DNA of 64,000 nucleotides from Trachythela sp. YZ-2020 (GCA_016169945.1 JADLSH010000377.1:2844001-2908000); one strand, 5' to 3'. Shown: positions 48,539 through 60,033, counted from the stretch's first letter. Notes: generated by a model from the letters alone, not told the origin. Numbers and translations are program-made.

Positions 48539-49923
48539 ATGCCGAAAAACTGTTGTGTTCCTCATTGTAAGGTGAAGGTTTACGTGGAAGGAGGGGGAAA
48601 TATTTCTTATTTCAAATTTCCTAAAGAAACATAGGACGACATTTTCAAGTCAACCACAACACCCGTATTTTCTCAAGGTACTTTAAACCTACGGATTTTG
48701 AAGCTTCTTTAGCTGGCAGTCGTATTATTTGTGACGGGGCAGTAATTTCGATATTTGAGTGGAAAGCAGCTTCACCTAAGAAGAGATTGTCTCCTAGAAA
48801 ATCGAGATGTGACGTCCAAGACACAGACTCTGATAGTGATGAAAACACGGCTGGTCCATCAACTAGTGGAGTCGTCGTAAAAACTATTACAGAACCAGAA
48901 AATGAGGAAACGAACGCACTTCATATCAAAGTCGAAGTCTTGAAAGAGAAGTGAACAAGTAAAGAAAATAGAGTGTTCTCTACGATGACAAAAGCATAAA
49001 ATTCTATACTGGATTTCCAAACGTAAAGGTATTTGATGCTCTTTACGAGTGTTGTAATCCTGGATCGGAAAACATGGGGAAAATATTGTTTACTGCCATT
49101 CTGCGACTACTATACTACTAATAGTAGCGACGGTTCTTCTAGTCATGATGTATCCACCAAGTAGGGCAGGCCAAGAATACTATACCCAAAGTAATAACTA
49201 TTTATTACTTTGTGTGGACTAAGGCAAGGATTTCCTGAAGAACACCTATCCAATTTTTATGGAGTATCTCAGAGCACCATTAGTAGGATTATTATCAGCT
49301 GGGTTAATTTTCTGTACTTGAAATTCAAACATGTACCTATGTGGCTTTCTAGGGAGCTGGCAGATCAGTATATGCCTGAGCAGTTCAAATAAAAGCTTCC
49401 CTCAAATAGAGTGATAATTGACTGCACAGAAATCAGATGCAAAATGCTAAGCACCTTCTCCTGAATAGTGAACTATTTAACTCGTACCAAAACCATACAA
49501 CACTAAAGTGTCTTGATGGCATAATACCTGTTTGTGCATTTTCGCTTGTTAGCGAATTGTACACCGCGAGCATATCTGACAGATAAATTGTAATGAGAAG
49601 TGGGTTTTAGAGCAACATTTTGATAATGGAGACTCAGTCATGGCTGATAAAGGCTTTACTATTAATGACCTATTACCATGCACCTGGGGTTGGGTTGAAT
49701 ATACCTCCATTTCTTGGATCGCAAGGCCAAATGAGCGCTGAAGATGCTGTCAAAACACAGAGTATTAATTGCTTCGTTGCGAGTACATGTTGAGAGAGCA
49801 GTAAACAAAATAAATAATTTTAGAATACGGTACGGTGTTGTTCCTCTGAACTTGTTTGGTATTGTTAACCAAATGTGCACTGTATGCGCTGTTCTATATC
49901 TAACCTTCAGAAACCAATTATAA
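48539..49923 (+). pseudogene. THAP + DDE_Tnp_4 transposase, copy 2 (ISL2EU-like), dead
   Basis: Same order of THAP start, linker with Asp-Ser-Asp-Ser-Asp-Glu, helix-turn-helix and DDE landmarks as copy 1. It shares the TAA after Glu-Gln-Phe-Lys, so that stop predates the duplication. Unlike copy 1, it keeps the catalytic Glu in His-Val-Glu-Arg-Ala (near 49795) and Val-Met-Ala-Asp-Lys-Gly-Phe (near 49640). It has further frameshifts, including an extra AATT near 49768. Neither copy can make an active enzyme. Confidence 0.85.
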
Positions 49924-50459
49924 TAATCTAAATTGAAACATGCAAGTCTTGCAATACTACAGCAAAAATAACTGCAAATTTATTATTCAACCTAGCTTGC
50001 AGCATTGGGCAGTTTATAATAAGCTCAAACTTATCTTATAAAAATCTTATCACTATTTTACCAGTTTGTACAGAAAAGAAAAGACATATATACAGTATTA
50101 TAGTGTTCACTTGCGTGTTACCTTACAGTAATCGATTTAGTACTTCATGTTACACTAACTTTTGGGGAGTTCTGGAGAATAATTGTTTAGTTCTATTGGC
50201 GATTGGCGAGGGGATTCGGCATGAATGTATTTGTAGTAGGCCTATAGTATACTATTTATACAACTCTACCCAAGATTGGGCCGCATGTGATACAACCCAT
50301 ACGTCATCACGTGACATATTTTTCCTTAGATCCCCAACTTCATTTGCCGCCTTGATTCTTTGAAGTTTTCCGGCTATCCTAACAAGTCTTCTTCTATATT
50401 AACCGTGTATGAACAAAGGTCTATGTTTACATAGCAACGCTGAGTGCGGGAGTGCAAAG

Positions 50460-51115
50460 TCGAAATGAAAATGTCAAGTCAAGAAAATAAGTGTCTATAC
50501 ACTATTATTAAAAATCATTTTAAAGTCTAATTGAAAATGTAAAGTATTGAAAAAGTAGAGTATAGAAGATGTAGAGTATAGAAAATGTAGGGCCTGGAGA
50601 ACGTATATTATATAGAGTCTATTATTGAAAATGTATAGAGTTTTGAAAATAATGAGCTTTGAGATCGGAGAGCCTTAAAAATGAAGTTTACAGTCGTAAT
50701 GAATTTAATGTATCCAGCCGCGATTTAAAAATGTAAAATACAAATTGGAAAATGCAAGGTCTGGAATATATGCATGCATGTATAGGCCTATAGAGTGTTG
50801 AAAAATGTACGGTCTTGGAAAATGTAAAGCATTTGATATTATAGTGTCTTAATATCCAGATAGGCGGTTGAAAATATTTAGTCTCAAAAATGCAGAGTCT
50901 TCAAAATGCGTATAAAATGTTTAGTCTAGAAAATGTACATGCAGCTCTCTTGTAAATGTAGAGTGATGAGAATATCAAGTCTTCAAAATGAAAAGTCATT
51001 AAAATGTATATGCAGAAAATAATGTCTCGTGAATGCGCTTTTGAAAATGAGTAAAGCCTTCAAAATGTACAGTCTTGAAAATAACTTAAAAATGTAGAGT
51101 CTTGAAAATGTGAAG
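50460..51115. repeat. Degenerate repeat field, right copy
   Basis: Counterpart of 43085-43745 with many small length changes. It is followed at about 51116-51485 by about 370 bp absent from the left copy, in which I recognise nothing. Confidence 0.75.
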
Positions 51116-52274
51116 AAATGTGTCCATTTTTAACAACAGCTAAAAGTTGTAATGAAAAATTCCCTGTGAAAATCAACGAAATTATTTTTTGCTTGGCTCT
51201 TGAATTTATATTTTAGACTATATAGAAGGTGTATATGTACTGAAACAATTGCCTCTCGACTATAGTCGGCCTCTTTGTATTTGAGGGAATAGTCAAGTGA
51301 GGCGTATATACGACTATATAGGCCTACATTGACTATAATTCGTTGATGCATCAGTTGTATAGACTATATCGCAGAACTTCATACAGTTTGTCTATAACGT
51401 ATAAACACTATTTGATACTATATATAGCCTAATTATTACGCCGCCAACACTCTTACGGATAAAATCAATTTTCAACTTCCAGTGAAATGAAAACGATATA
51501 TTTTAACTCTAACGTAATAACAAGAGTTAAAGGTGAGGCGTGGTTTTTTTCTTGGGCGTATAAATGTTCAAAATTCTACATTATTTAGACGTCTCTCTCA
51601 TTGATAATAATTTGAATTGTATTGCTTTGCTGCGGCATGTCTGTTCAGTGTTATAACGCAACAAAAATTGTCTCATTCGAATTCCATCTCATTCTAAATT
51701 TATCACTTCAAAAAATAATGATCATTGCCATTTTATTTATAGCAATAGATTTACCATTGGCATAATTGCTTATATCAGAATTCTCCAGGAAGTAAAATAG
51801 TAAAAGATACACGCGGCTTTAGGTAAACTATATGTTAAGACTTTTTGGATAAAAGATACTATACAATTAAATCATGGTTGCATATAATTTATATTACAAT
51901 ACATGCATTCATGCTTGGAAACAACTAAACGAAAATGCCCAACTCATCTCTCAAGGAGAAAAAGACTAGTGGTCACCATGGATATATCTGGAGGAACGCG
52001 AATATTCTGGAAAATTACAGTATACCACATGCATGCAGTTGTTTTAGCTTGAACTAAATTGGAAGCACGACAATTGCAGAATGATATATTCCGGATCTAT
52101 GCTAACCTGCGATCAGGCCTATATTGCAGGCTAGATCTATGCATGCAAGGACACAAACGTCTTGTTGCATATAATTATAAATTTATTCACATCGCAGCAC
52201 AAAGTTGAAATTTCGTAATTTGAACGCTCCTTAATAAAGTATTACAATTGAATTATCTATACATGCAATTTATT

Positions 52275-52390
52275 GGCTTGCTTAGCCTGTCTGGGGTATT
52301 TTGGATATCAAAATTAGCGCATAAATGGCTTAATAAGACAGCCATTGGTAGACTGACGATGTAGGCCTTTGAACACTGAGGCAGTCTTAA
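52275..52390 (-). pseudogene. First-exon relic in block A copy 3
   Basis: Third copy of the degenerate signal-peptide remnant, with a 3-base difference (GGTAGACTG) and an insertion (CACTGAGGC) at its right end. Confidence 0.55.
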
Positions 52391-53285
52391 ATTGCTAGCC
52401 TTTATCAACGACTATACAATTACATAATTATACAATAAGTACAAATTATTCTAGAAACCTGAATCACCTGCTCTTTAAGCACGCAGGTACCTTATATTGA
52501 CGTATTTTTCTTCAATATGATTCGGAGTTTTAATAAAGAATAATGATTGTCTGAATTTACCATCTGAACAATGAAGTGGCACTTTATAAGTACACGCAAA
52601 ATGTATTGCTTTCCATCGGCTACTGCCCATGAAAAATGCCTAAAATGCCATGTATAATGTTGGATTGATCAAAATGATTCCACGGAAATAACTCGTACAT
52701 GCACAGTTTAATTAATGTACTATATATGTACAGCAACCTACATTTCTTCTCGCTCTATTTCTGTTTAGTTTCGAGCATTATATAGTTGTTTGGCTGTTGT
52801 CATGATTATATATCGCTCAATTGTACAAATGCCGAAATAGTATACAAAATAGATGTCTATTGTAAAATGCACGGAAAGTATATAAATTCAAGTTTTTCTT
52901 GAAAGGCGGACAATTATAAAGAATTATAGATATAAATAAAACACATGCATGCTTGTAGTAATATATATAATTTTTATACATTTCAAACTTTCATTCGCCA
53001 ACAACTACTGAGCAATTTCTTTGTGTATTTCCGCCCAGATAAACCTGTCATATACTCATATATGCTGCTAAATATAATAATGAGAGGCCAGAAAAATATG
53101 GTACTGCCATGTGATAATAATCTACACAGGTTATAATAAAAAAGGTTTAAAATTACGAAAAATACAAGCTTAAAATGCATGCATCCTCTAAAGTCTTTTG
53201 CAGAGATGGATGTGATTAGATATATAAGTTTATGAATAAACTCACATCGCAGCCCAGAGGGCTGAAATTGCTTGATTTGAATGCC

Positions 53286-53289
53286 TTAA
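53286..53289. other. Empty TTAA insertion site
   Basis: GAATGCC-TTAA-AGCATTAC with no transposon. The same flanks surround the full elements at 1646-2350 and 45547-46255. This is the uninterrupted or precisely restored target. Confidence 0.9.
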
Positions 53290-53403
53290 AGCATTACAAT
53301 TGAATTATCAACAATTTTATGAAAGACCCCTGCACCGACTACCACGCCCAATAACACACAACCTTACAGCTAGCATTTAAATTGATAGTCGATTTTTTCT
53401 TAC

Positions 53404-53718
53404 CTTAAGGTGGTTGAACTCAGGGTTATGTATACGTCCATCAGCATCAGATGTCTCTTGAAGAGTCTTACGGTTGAGCTCACATAGACCTTTACCGACT
53501 CCAGAAGTTTTGTAATTCACGGACGCACATAATCCATGGGCAACGCAATGCATACCGCATTCTAACTCACTCTCTGCTTGTTTTGTTTCGACGACATGAT
53601 TCGCCAAGTATTGTTGCTTCTTTATGCGAAATACGGCTTGCTTAGTAGTTGAGCATTCGCCTGGCTGGGGTATTTTTGAGATCAAAATAAGCGTACAGAT
53701 GCTTAATAAGACAGCCAT
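53404..53718 (-). CDS. PAN-domain first exon Y
   Basis: This intact first exon is two residues shorter than the others because one Asp-Ala pair is missing from the Asp-Ala-Asp-Ala-Asp run (6-bp loss in CATCAGCATCAG). It shares Pro-Gln-Pro, the final Lys and the AAG|GTAAGA donor with exon X, but keeps Tyr-Lys-Thr. It has a complete foldback element upstream, as the array copies do. As the outermost first exon it is the default start of the PAN-EGF-LamG gene, predicting a 358-residue protein. Confidence 0.8.
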
Positions 53719-53828
53719 TGCGAGACTGACGATATATAAGCCTTTGATCACGGAGTCTCAAATTGCTTGTTTATGAACGACTAGACAAATTACATCTTAT
53801 AAGTAAAGAAACACCTGCTATAAGTAAA

Positions 53829-55156
53829 GAACGAGTGACAGGAGCGAGACTACGAGGGCACATGACGTATATTTATTTATGAATAACGTTCAATAAACTT
53901 CAAGAAAGACTTTTAATGTAAACATACCTCTTTGGTATGACAGTACCGAGAGTATTAAAGTTATTTGGTAATATATAATATATAGTTTGCAAAATATATG
54001 TACGGTATAGATGGGAGCATACATACAGAATATACAGTACTCAGCATGGTGAAGTTTTATACATACTTATACAATATTTACATGGGGTTTGTTTTACTGT
54101 ATTTGCAGGCGACTTACTGAAATACCACAGACATTGCATTATATGTCTTCCAAACTTGAATGACTATGACTATATCAATTATAAATTGTTCCCTTCAAGT
54201 GGTGGAATTCCACATCAATGATGAGTTGGTTTTGTGAAGTTCTTTGGTTTTATGCAACATTTATTATTCAACACACTCCACCTTTTCTGTTGATATGACT
54301 AACACTATTTGTTTGAACCCATTTAGGAGCAATGCACTCCAGTGCACGCTTCTTATATGCTCTGTCTAACATGGCAGACAATTTTAAAAAGGGAGACCTT
54401 AACACCTTAATTACAAACGTTATCAGTTATCAGGAGTTGCCGCATATCTCTTTGAAAAGACCTGCTAAATAATAAAGAACCACTTTTTAAAATGAGGAAT
54501 TTCAAGGGCTCGTTTCTTTTTTGATTACTCAATAAGGTCCCACCTGAAAATTGATGCCACCCCTGTTAACTGTGCATGTGTCAAGTCATAGTCAAGTAGT
54601 TAATTTTTCAATTGTTTTTCCATGCATAGAATAATGGTATGCACATGTAGTAGGTGGTAGTATTTAACTGGATATGGGAGTGCACCATATTATTTTTTGT
54701 AACATACATTTAAAATAAAATATATCTACTAAACTTACTGGGTTTTCTATCACGTATAGTTTCCCCAACAAGAAAAATCAATAATTAAAGAAGTATTACC
54801 TAACAACACTAAGCATGATAAAATTGTACTGCACAATGCATGTAGGGGACGTGCAATTTCAGAACAGTCTTTGCAAGTGTCATTTTGATGTTTGCAAAAT
54901 GTTAAACTAACAGACGTGTCCTGCACGCAGTTACTGGAAAATGGCATTCACATTTATGTGGCTTATGTTATAATTTTAGGTTACACTTACGCTTAGCAGA
55001 TTTAGCTAGAAAGGGTAAAATATTAGAGCCTTAATACTCTTGGTACTGTCATACCAAAGAGGTATGTTTACATTAAAAGTCTTTCTTGAAGCTTATTGAA
55101 CGTCATTCATAAATAAATACACGTGTGCCCTCATTGTCTCGCTCCAGTCACTCCTT
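53829..55156. mobile_element. Foldback element upstream of exon Y
   Basis: 1328 bp with both arms. The left arm starts GAACGAGTGACAGGAGCG and the right arm ends TCCAGTCACTCCTTC. It includes the 117-bp insertion near 54494-54620 that marks the X/Y lineage. It probably represents the ancestral single-copy arrangement before the array formed. Confidence 0.75.
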
Positions 55157-55972
55157 CGAGTAGCGAATATCGGCCGATAAATATGTTTTAATTCCTTAAC
55201 AATTTAAACGCTAAAAATACATTCTTACCTTTCTCATTTGTATTTCCCAGTTCAAAAGATGGAATTATGAAAAAATTCCGCTAATAAACGCGATTTAGTG
55301 GGCAAAGAATGCCAATTCCCCATATATTTTGTAATACGAATTTGCATATCATCTGGCCAGATTAATGGCCGCCGCAAACCAGAAGTCGCTGTCGGTGGTC
55401 CCAAAAAAGATCAAAGGACCTGTCTCTCTATTCATTCCTTACTCTATGTAAGAAGTAAGAATACGCACAGCTGCTAGGGTTTGTGAGTAATGACCAACCT
55501 TGTACCCAGGGCTTTTTTCAAAAACCTATATCTATGGAATATATGGAATATTTTGACGATGTCAGTGTTGCTATGGCAACATGGCGACAGTAGAAAACAT
55601 GCTCATTTTTCGTCTAAAATTTCTGTAACTTAAAAACGAATTCTGTGACCTATCTTTTTTATTTCATATATCAATAAAGCACAATGTTCTGTAATCTTTA
55701 GTGTGCGATTTTTTAAAAGCCAAAATTTTATTGCAAGATTTCCTCACTAAATATTTTTTGTAAATTGAAATATATAGAATTTAGTAAGATTAAAATTTCT
55801 GGTCAAAATTTGAAGATAGGTTACCGGGGAAACTAAGAAGTAAAATGCGTATAAACGGTTGTAAAAATACCCTGTGTAATTCGCCAAATTTCCGTTTACT
55901 ACTTCATGATCAAATATACCGGCCGATATACGATATTGCACGTAGTTATTCTAGGTGTTACTTACACTGACA

Positions 55973-56018
55973 CAACCCCTGACCCTAAACCCAACCCTAA
56001 GCTCAAGGCTAACCCCAA
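55973..56018 (+). repeat. Degenerate CCCTAA-rich stretch, second copy
   Basis: Near-identical counterpart of 20431-20480. Confidence 0.4.
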
Positions 56019-56689
56019 CAACATCTAATTATTTAACTCAAACTATTATGTGTTTCTAACATGAAGTAGTAAGGAAATTGCCATTATATAAAAGCGTCGC
56101 TGACTAGTGAATGATAGTTCGCTGGCGCAACATAGTTCCTATCTTTATAAATGGTACTTCAAAAAAATCTTAAATATAGAAAGAACAAGATTTAATAAAA
56201 TAAATTTGAGCTTGAAAAAACCGACCGGGACATGACAACGCCTTGTTTTGAGCGAAACAAACAGTGGAAAATACGTCATTTACTCATTGGATAACATTGA
56301 GATGGTACAACATCAATCATCTACGTAGAGCCATGTGTTGTGTCTATCTACAACGTACATAAGAAGGCTGTTTTTGGTTCGCTCAGATAGAGAACGTCCG
56401 AGAACTAGAGAGTCAGAAAACCAGAAGATGTACAGAGCTCAGGAAGAACTCCGAAAACAATATTCAGAAGAGAATATTCAATAAGAAACTAATTGTTTGA
56501 ACTTTAAATATTATCTGTATTTCATTTTAGATCGCAAAAGTGTTGTCGAGCTCATCTCGTAACAGTGCCAGTGGTGTTATATATATATATATATATATAT
56601 ATTTGACGTAACAGTGCCAGTGGTGTTATATATATATATGTATATATATATTTGACTAGCAGATTTGACTATATATATATATACACTAT

Positions 56690-57609
56690 ACATAAATATG
56701 CACTCTAATCACCCACCGAGCATCACAAGGCAACTACCTGCATCAATTAACAAGCGCATCGCACTTCTTTCATCAGATGAGCAAACTTTTCAGGAATCTG
56801 CACCCATATATCAGAACGCACTTAGGCATAGCAACTTTAGTCATGAACTTAGCTACACTCAGCACACACCGCAAAAACAACGCAGGAATAGGCAACGCAA
56901 CATCATTTGGTTCAACCCACCATTTAGCAAGAGTGTTAGCACAAACATGGGACGTAATTTCCTTAGTCTAATTGACAAGCATTTTCCACCGCACCACAAG
57001 CTACATAACAGAAATACAGTTAAAGTAAGCTATAGCTGCATGAACAATATTAAGTCAGTAATCACTAAACACAATGCACGCATATCTAGAAATAACAAGC
57101 CACAGGAGAGGGACACTACCAATTGCAGTTGTAGAAAAAACACCATATGCCCTCTTCAAAAACAATGCATGACTAGGGACATAGTATACAAAGCAACAGT
57201 CACAGTAAGCAACACAAACACGATCAAAAATTACATTGGCATGACTGCAACCACATTCAAAGAGCGATTGGCCAACCACACTAAATCTTTTCAGCATAAA
57301 AAGCATGCAAATGACACGGAACTTTCGAAATATATTTGGACATTGAAAGAAAACAATAAGGATTTCAGTATTAATTGGCAAATTTTAAAACATTCTATTT
57401 CGTATACGGGAGGATCAAAACGATGCAATTTATGTTTAGAAGAAAAATTTTGTATTTTGAAAGAAAAAAACAAGGATTGTTTACTCAACAAAAGAGCTGA
57501 AATAATTTCACGATGTCGTCATCGTAACAAATTTCGCGTAAACAACGCAAACAAAGCCATGCATGCACACATTGTCTCCCACACCCACGCCCCGGCAGGA
57601 AGCATATAA
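56690..57609 (+). CDS. Penelope-like element C-terminal fragment with GIY-YIG endonuclease
   Basis: The open frame from 56665 covers only the C-terminal part of a retroelement polyprotein. A post-RT region has Ile-Ile-Trp-Phe-Asn-Pro-Pro (residues 80-86) and Val-Ser-Tyr-Ser-Cys. A Cys-x-Cys-x6-Cys-x5-Cys linker lies at 144-158. A GIY-YIG nuclease follows: Ile-Val-Tyr-Lys (163), Asn-Tyr-Ile-Gly-Met-Thr (189), Phe-Lys-Glu-Arg (198), Glu-Leu-Ser-Lys-Tyr-Ile-Trp (219) and Cys-Asn-Leu-Cys-Leu-Glu-Glu-Lys (254). GIY-YIG nucks DNA for target-primed insertion in Penelope-like elements. The RT domain is absent; a (TA)n tract replaces it. The ATG at 56665 is not a natural start. No stop interrupts the remaining 306 codons, so the insertion is young. 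Confidence 0.8.
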
Positions 57610-57642
57610 GCGGTCATTTCTTTCGATACTTGTAAACTGCCT

Positions 57643-57708
57643 GATGATTCTTTTACAGATGAAACAGCCTGTTGCAGAAAAGTTTTGAGGTAAACGAAAA
57701 TCTATATA
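57643..57708 (+). repeat. Single arm of the 49-nt inverted repeat
   Basis: Carries TTTTACAGATGAAACAGCC through GAGGTAAACGAAAATCT, a close match to the right arm at 58362-58410, and follows the element's stop codon. It marks the repeated 3' tail of the element. Confidence 0.7.
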
Positions 57709-57936
57709 TATATGCTCCTTCGCTTGTGTTGTTGAGCACTCTGTGAGGTGAATTGGTGGCTATAAGCTATAATGCAAAAGCTCACTTCCCTTGTGGTCAT
57801 TTGAGCACTCTGGCCCCAAGACACTTCACGCATGTCTGGATGCGCATGTGTCTGAGTATTGTACCACATGCGCTTGGTGAGGGCAAGAGTATGGTGTATA
57901 AATACGAAGTCACTCGCATCTAGACTGCGTTACAAG

Positions 57937-57980
57937 CTGCACTGACGAGCCGTTGAACGGCGAAACATGCATGTCTGCAG
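57937..57980 (+). ncRNA. Type I hammerhead ribozyme, copy 1
   Basis: All conserved parts are in order: stem I strand CTGCA (57937-57941), core CTGACGA (57942-57948), stem II GCCG...CGGC (57949-57961), GAAA (57962-57965), a short stem III closing on a TGCA loop (ACA/TGT, 57965-57974), cleavage after the GTC at 57975, and stem I partner TGCAG (57976-57980). Stem I pairs over five bases and stem II over at least four. In the family, the RNA self-cleaves here to leave a 5'-hydroxyl and a 2',3'-cyclic phosphate. Confidence 0.88.
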
Positions 57981-58217
57981 ATTTGACTATATATGCTCCT
58001 TCGCTTGTGTTGTTGAGCACTCTGTGAGGTGAATTGGTGCCTATCAGCTATAATGCAAAAGCTCACTTCCCTTGTGGTCATTTGAGCACTCTGGCCCCAA
58101 GACACTTCACGCATGTCTGGATGCGCATGTGTCTGAGTATTGTACCACATGCGCTTGGTGAGGGCAAGAGTATGGTGTATAAATACGAAGTCACTCGCAT
58201 CTAGACTGCGTTACAAG

Positions 58218-58261
58218 CTGCACTGACGAGCCGTTGAACGGCGAAACATGCATGTCTGCAG
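58218..58261 (+). ncRNA. Type I hammerhead ribozyme, copy 2
   Basis: Identical core and stems to copy 1, shifted by 281 bases: CTGACGA at 58223-58229, GAAA at 58243-58246, cleavage after 58256. With copy 1 it would release a 281-nt monomer with both ends made by ribozymes. Confidence 0.88.
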
Positions 58262-58298
58262 ATTTGACTATATATATATATATATATAAATATGTATA

Positions 58299-58410
58299 TT
58301 TCGCTTACCTCAAAACTTGTCTGCAACAGGCTGTTTCATCTGTAAAAGAATCATCAGGCAGTTTTACAGATGAAACAACCTGTTGCAGACAAGTTTTGAG
58401 GTAAGCGAAA
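58299..58410. repeat. 49-nt inverted repeat with 14-nt spacer
   Basis: Left arm 58299-58347 and right arm 58362-58410 are inverse with one mismatch, around GAATCATCAGGCAG. The arms contain the element tail seen at 57643. The structure looks like a tail-to-tail joining of two element ends, and its RNA would form a very stable hairpin. Confidence 0.9.
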
Positions 58411-58974
58411 ATCTATAAGAAGCTAAATATATAGGGATTTTTTGTAAGTGGATTAATCAAAATGATACCAAGGAAATAATTTATGAATGCGCATGTACCA
58501 CTATATATTAATGTATGTCACATTTCTTTTGATTAAATACGTTTTGAACTGAGAATTAGTTGTTCGGCTGTGGTCATTCTACGTGAAGAGGCTCATTATC
58601 GCTCAACGGCAAAAATACTGAAATATGATAGACGTCTATTGTAAAATGCACGAAAAGTACGGCTATAAATAATTGAAATTTTCTCTTGAAAGGCGGACAA
58701 TTATATCATAAATTATAAATACAAATAAAAGACATGCCATCAGTAATAGAATTGACTATAAAGATTATATGCAAACTTTCATTTGCCGATTCAACTATTT
58801 TCCGGCATTATGGTTGATTATTCATAATTTTTAATTACATTCATAATTTTTATTATACCAACGATAAACTTCATTATACCAACTGATCAAACTCATATTT
58901 ATGAGGGATCAACATAATATTTATGAGGGCATAAAATAATTAACTGGCATAGATTAATAATTTCCACTGGTTGC

Positions 58975-59170
58975 AGTATCTCGAAAAAGTATTCTCTTGC
59001 AGTATCTCGAAAAGTACAATCTTGAAAATGTAGAGTCTTTCAAGAGTGTATAGAAAATGTATATCAGTCTTGAAAGAGTAGATTCTTGAAAGAGTAGATT
59101 CTTGGAAATGCATGGTCTTGAAAATGCAGATTTTTGAAAATGCATGCTGAGTCTTGAAAATGTAAAGTGT
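58975..59170. repeat. Third degenerate TTGAAAATG repeat field
   Basis: Repeats such as TCTTGAAAATGTAGAGTCTTT and TTGAAAGAGTAGATTC, related to the fields at 43085 and 50460. The minus-strand open frames through here (58940-59334) reflect the repeat and are not gene-like. Confidence 0.65.
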
Positions 59171-60033
59171 TGACAATCTGACAGACAACGACTGCGCAAA
59201 ATCATGTAAAATTCTTGCTTTAAACGTTTTAAAGAATTTAAGAAATCTGTTAAAGCACATACGTTGTAATAGAATGGATGCTGTTGATTATAATTATATC
59301 TAAAACTCATTAATAATTCATAAGCAAAACACAAAGGAAATCACCACCGTATCGTTGTCTTGATACCACGGTAATAAACACCCATAAATTAACTCGACTT
59401 TCGCGTTGAATTTCTTTAAATACCGGGCCGTGAGATGTTTAGGTAAACAACTTCAGCTTTCTTTCGTTGTATTCATATCAGGGACCAAAATAAAACACTA
59501 AGAAACACTGCGTCATTTCATTGTTTCATTTCGTTTTGTTTGGCTGATGAATGATGAAATGAAACAACTCGTTTACATATAACATGACTACATCCCTCCC
59601 CCCAAATTATAAACAAATACAATTTCAAAATAGTTCAAATGAGCTCATGTACAGTATGTGTACAAAAATTGCAGAAATATAATTATATAGACATTCTTCG
59701 GTTAAATTAGGATGACATTTGGTTGCGTTGTGTATGATGCAAATTATCTTGCAATGTTGCATGGAAGTAGATAGTCATATAATTATTGATGAAAGTTTTC
59801 ATTATATACTCATTAGATTTATGTAATTCTTGATATAAGTGTAACTGTAAATGTCAAATAATGTGATCTTTGTAATGTATTTATGTGAATAATTAGTCGT
59901 TATATTAGTCATACTGTACGTTATACGTAATATTAGTAGTCATATTAGACTATATAGTTGTTAGTTATTAGGTAGTTAATGCACGACCACATCAGCTATG
60001 CTGTAAAATTATCATCGTGTTCAAATAAATGCT

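Larger units (their letters stand above)
51612..53403. repeat. Duplicated noncoding block A, copy 3
   Basis: Matches 1-2456 without the TTAA transposon, which accounts for most of its shorter length. It has a private insertion of AAGTTTTTCTTGAAAGGC-like sequence near 52890. It ends at exon Y. Confidence 0.85.
36052..53718 (-). other. Gene model: secreted PAN-EGF-LamG protein
   Basis: Four exons fit one transcript read right to left: PAN (X at 46374-46694 or Y at 53404-53718), EGF (39718-39844), LamG-a (37943-38198) and LamG-b (36052-36430). Phases match at every junction (0/0, 1/1, 2/2) and all donors and acceptors are GT/AG. The total is 1083 nt including stop with X (360 residues) or 1077 with Y (358 residues). 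Domain order is signal peptide (1-15), PAN (about 22-107), EGF (108-150), LamG/pentraxin-like (150 to end). Such proteins are extracellular; a role in adhesion or recognition is an inference from the domains only. Confidence 0.8.
47562..55060. repeat. 7.7-kb tandem duplication, right copy
   Basis: Second copy of the segment from the EGF exon to the foldback element. It continues seamlessly into the complete foldback element and flank block C, so this copy keeps the original right side and the left copy keeps the original left side. Confidence 0.85.
57714..58275 (+). repeat. Tandem 281-bp repeat (ribozyme-bearing pLTR-like dimer)
   Basis: Two copies repeat with a period of exactly 281 bp (GCTCCTT at 57714 and 57995) and only about two base differences. 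Each contains a hairpin GCGCATGTG/CACATGCGC (57842-57873 in the first), a TATAAATA motif (57897 in the first) and a hammerhead ribozyme near its 3' end. One full cleavage-to-cleavage monomer is present at 57976-58256. The arrangement fits either Penelope pseudo-LTRs or small animal retrozymes. Confidence 0.85.

Noticed and set aside
58940..59334. Minus-strand 106- and 126-codon frames
   Set aside because: They follow the degenerate TTGAAAATG repeat field and overlap each other in different frames.
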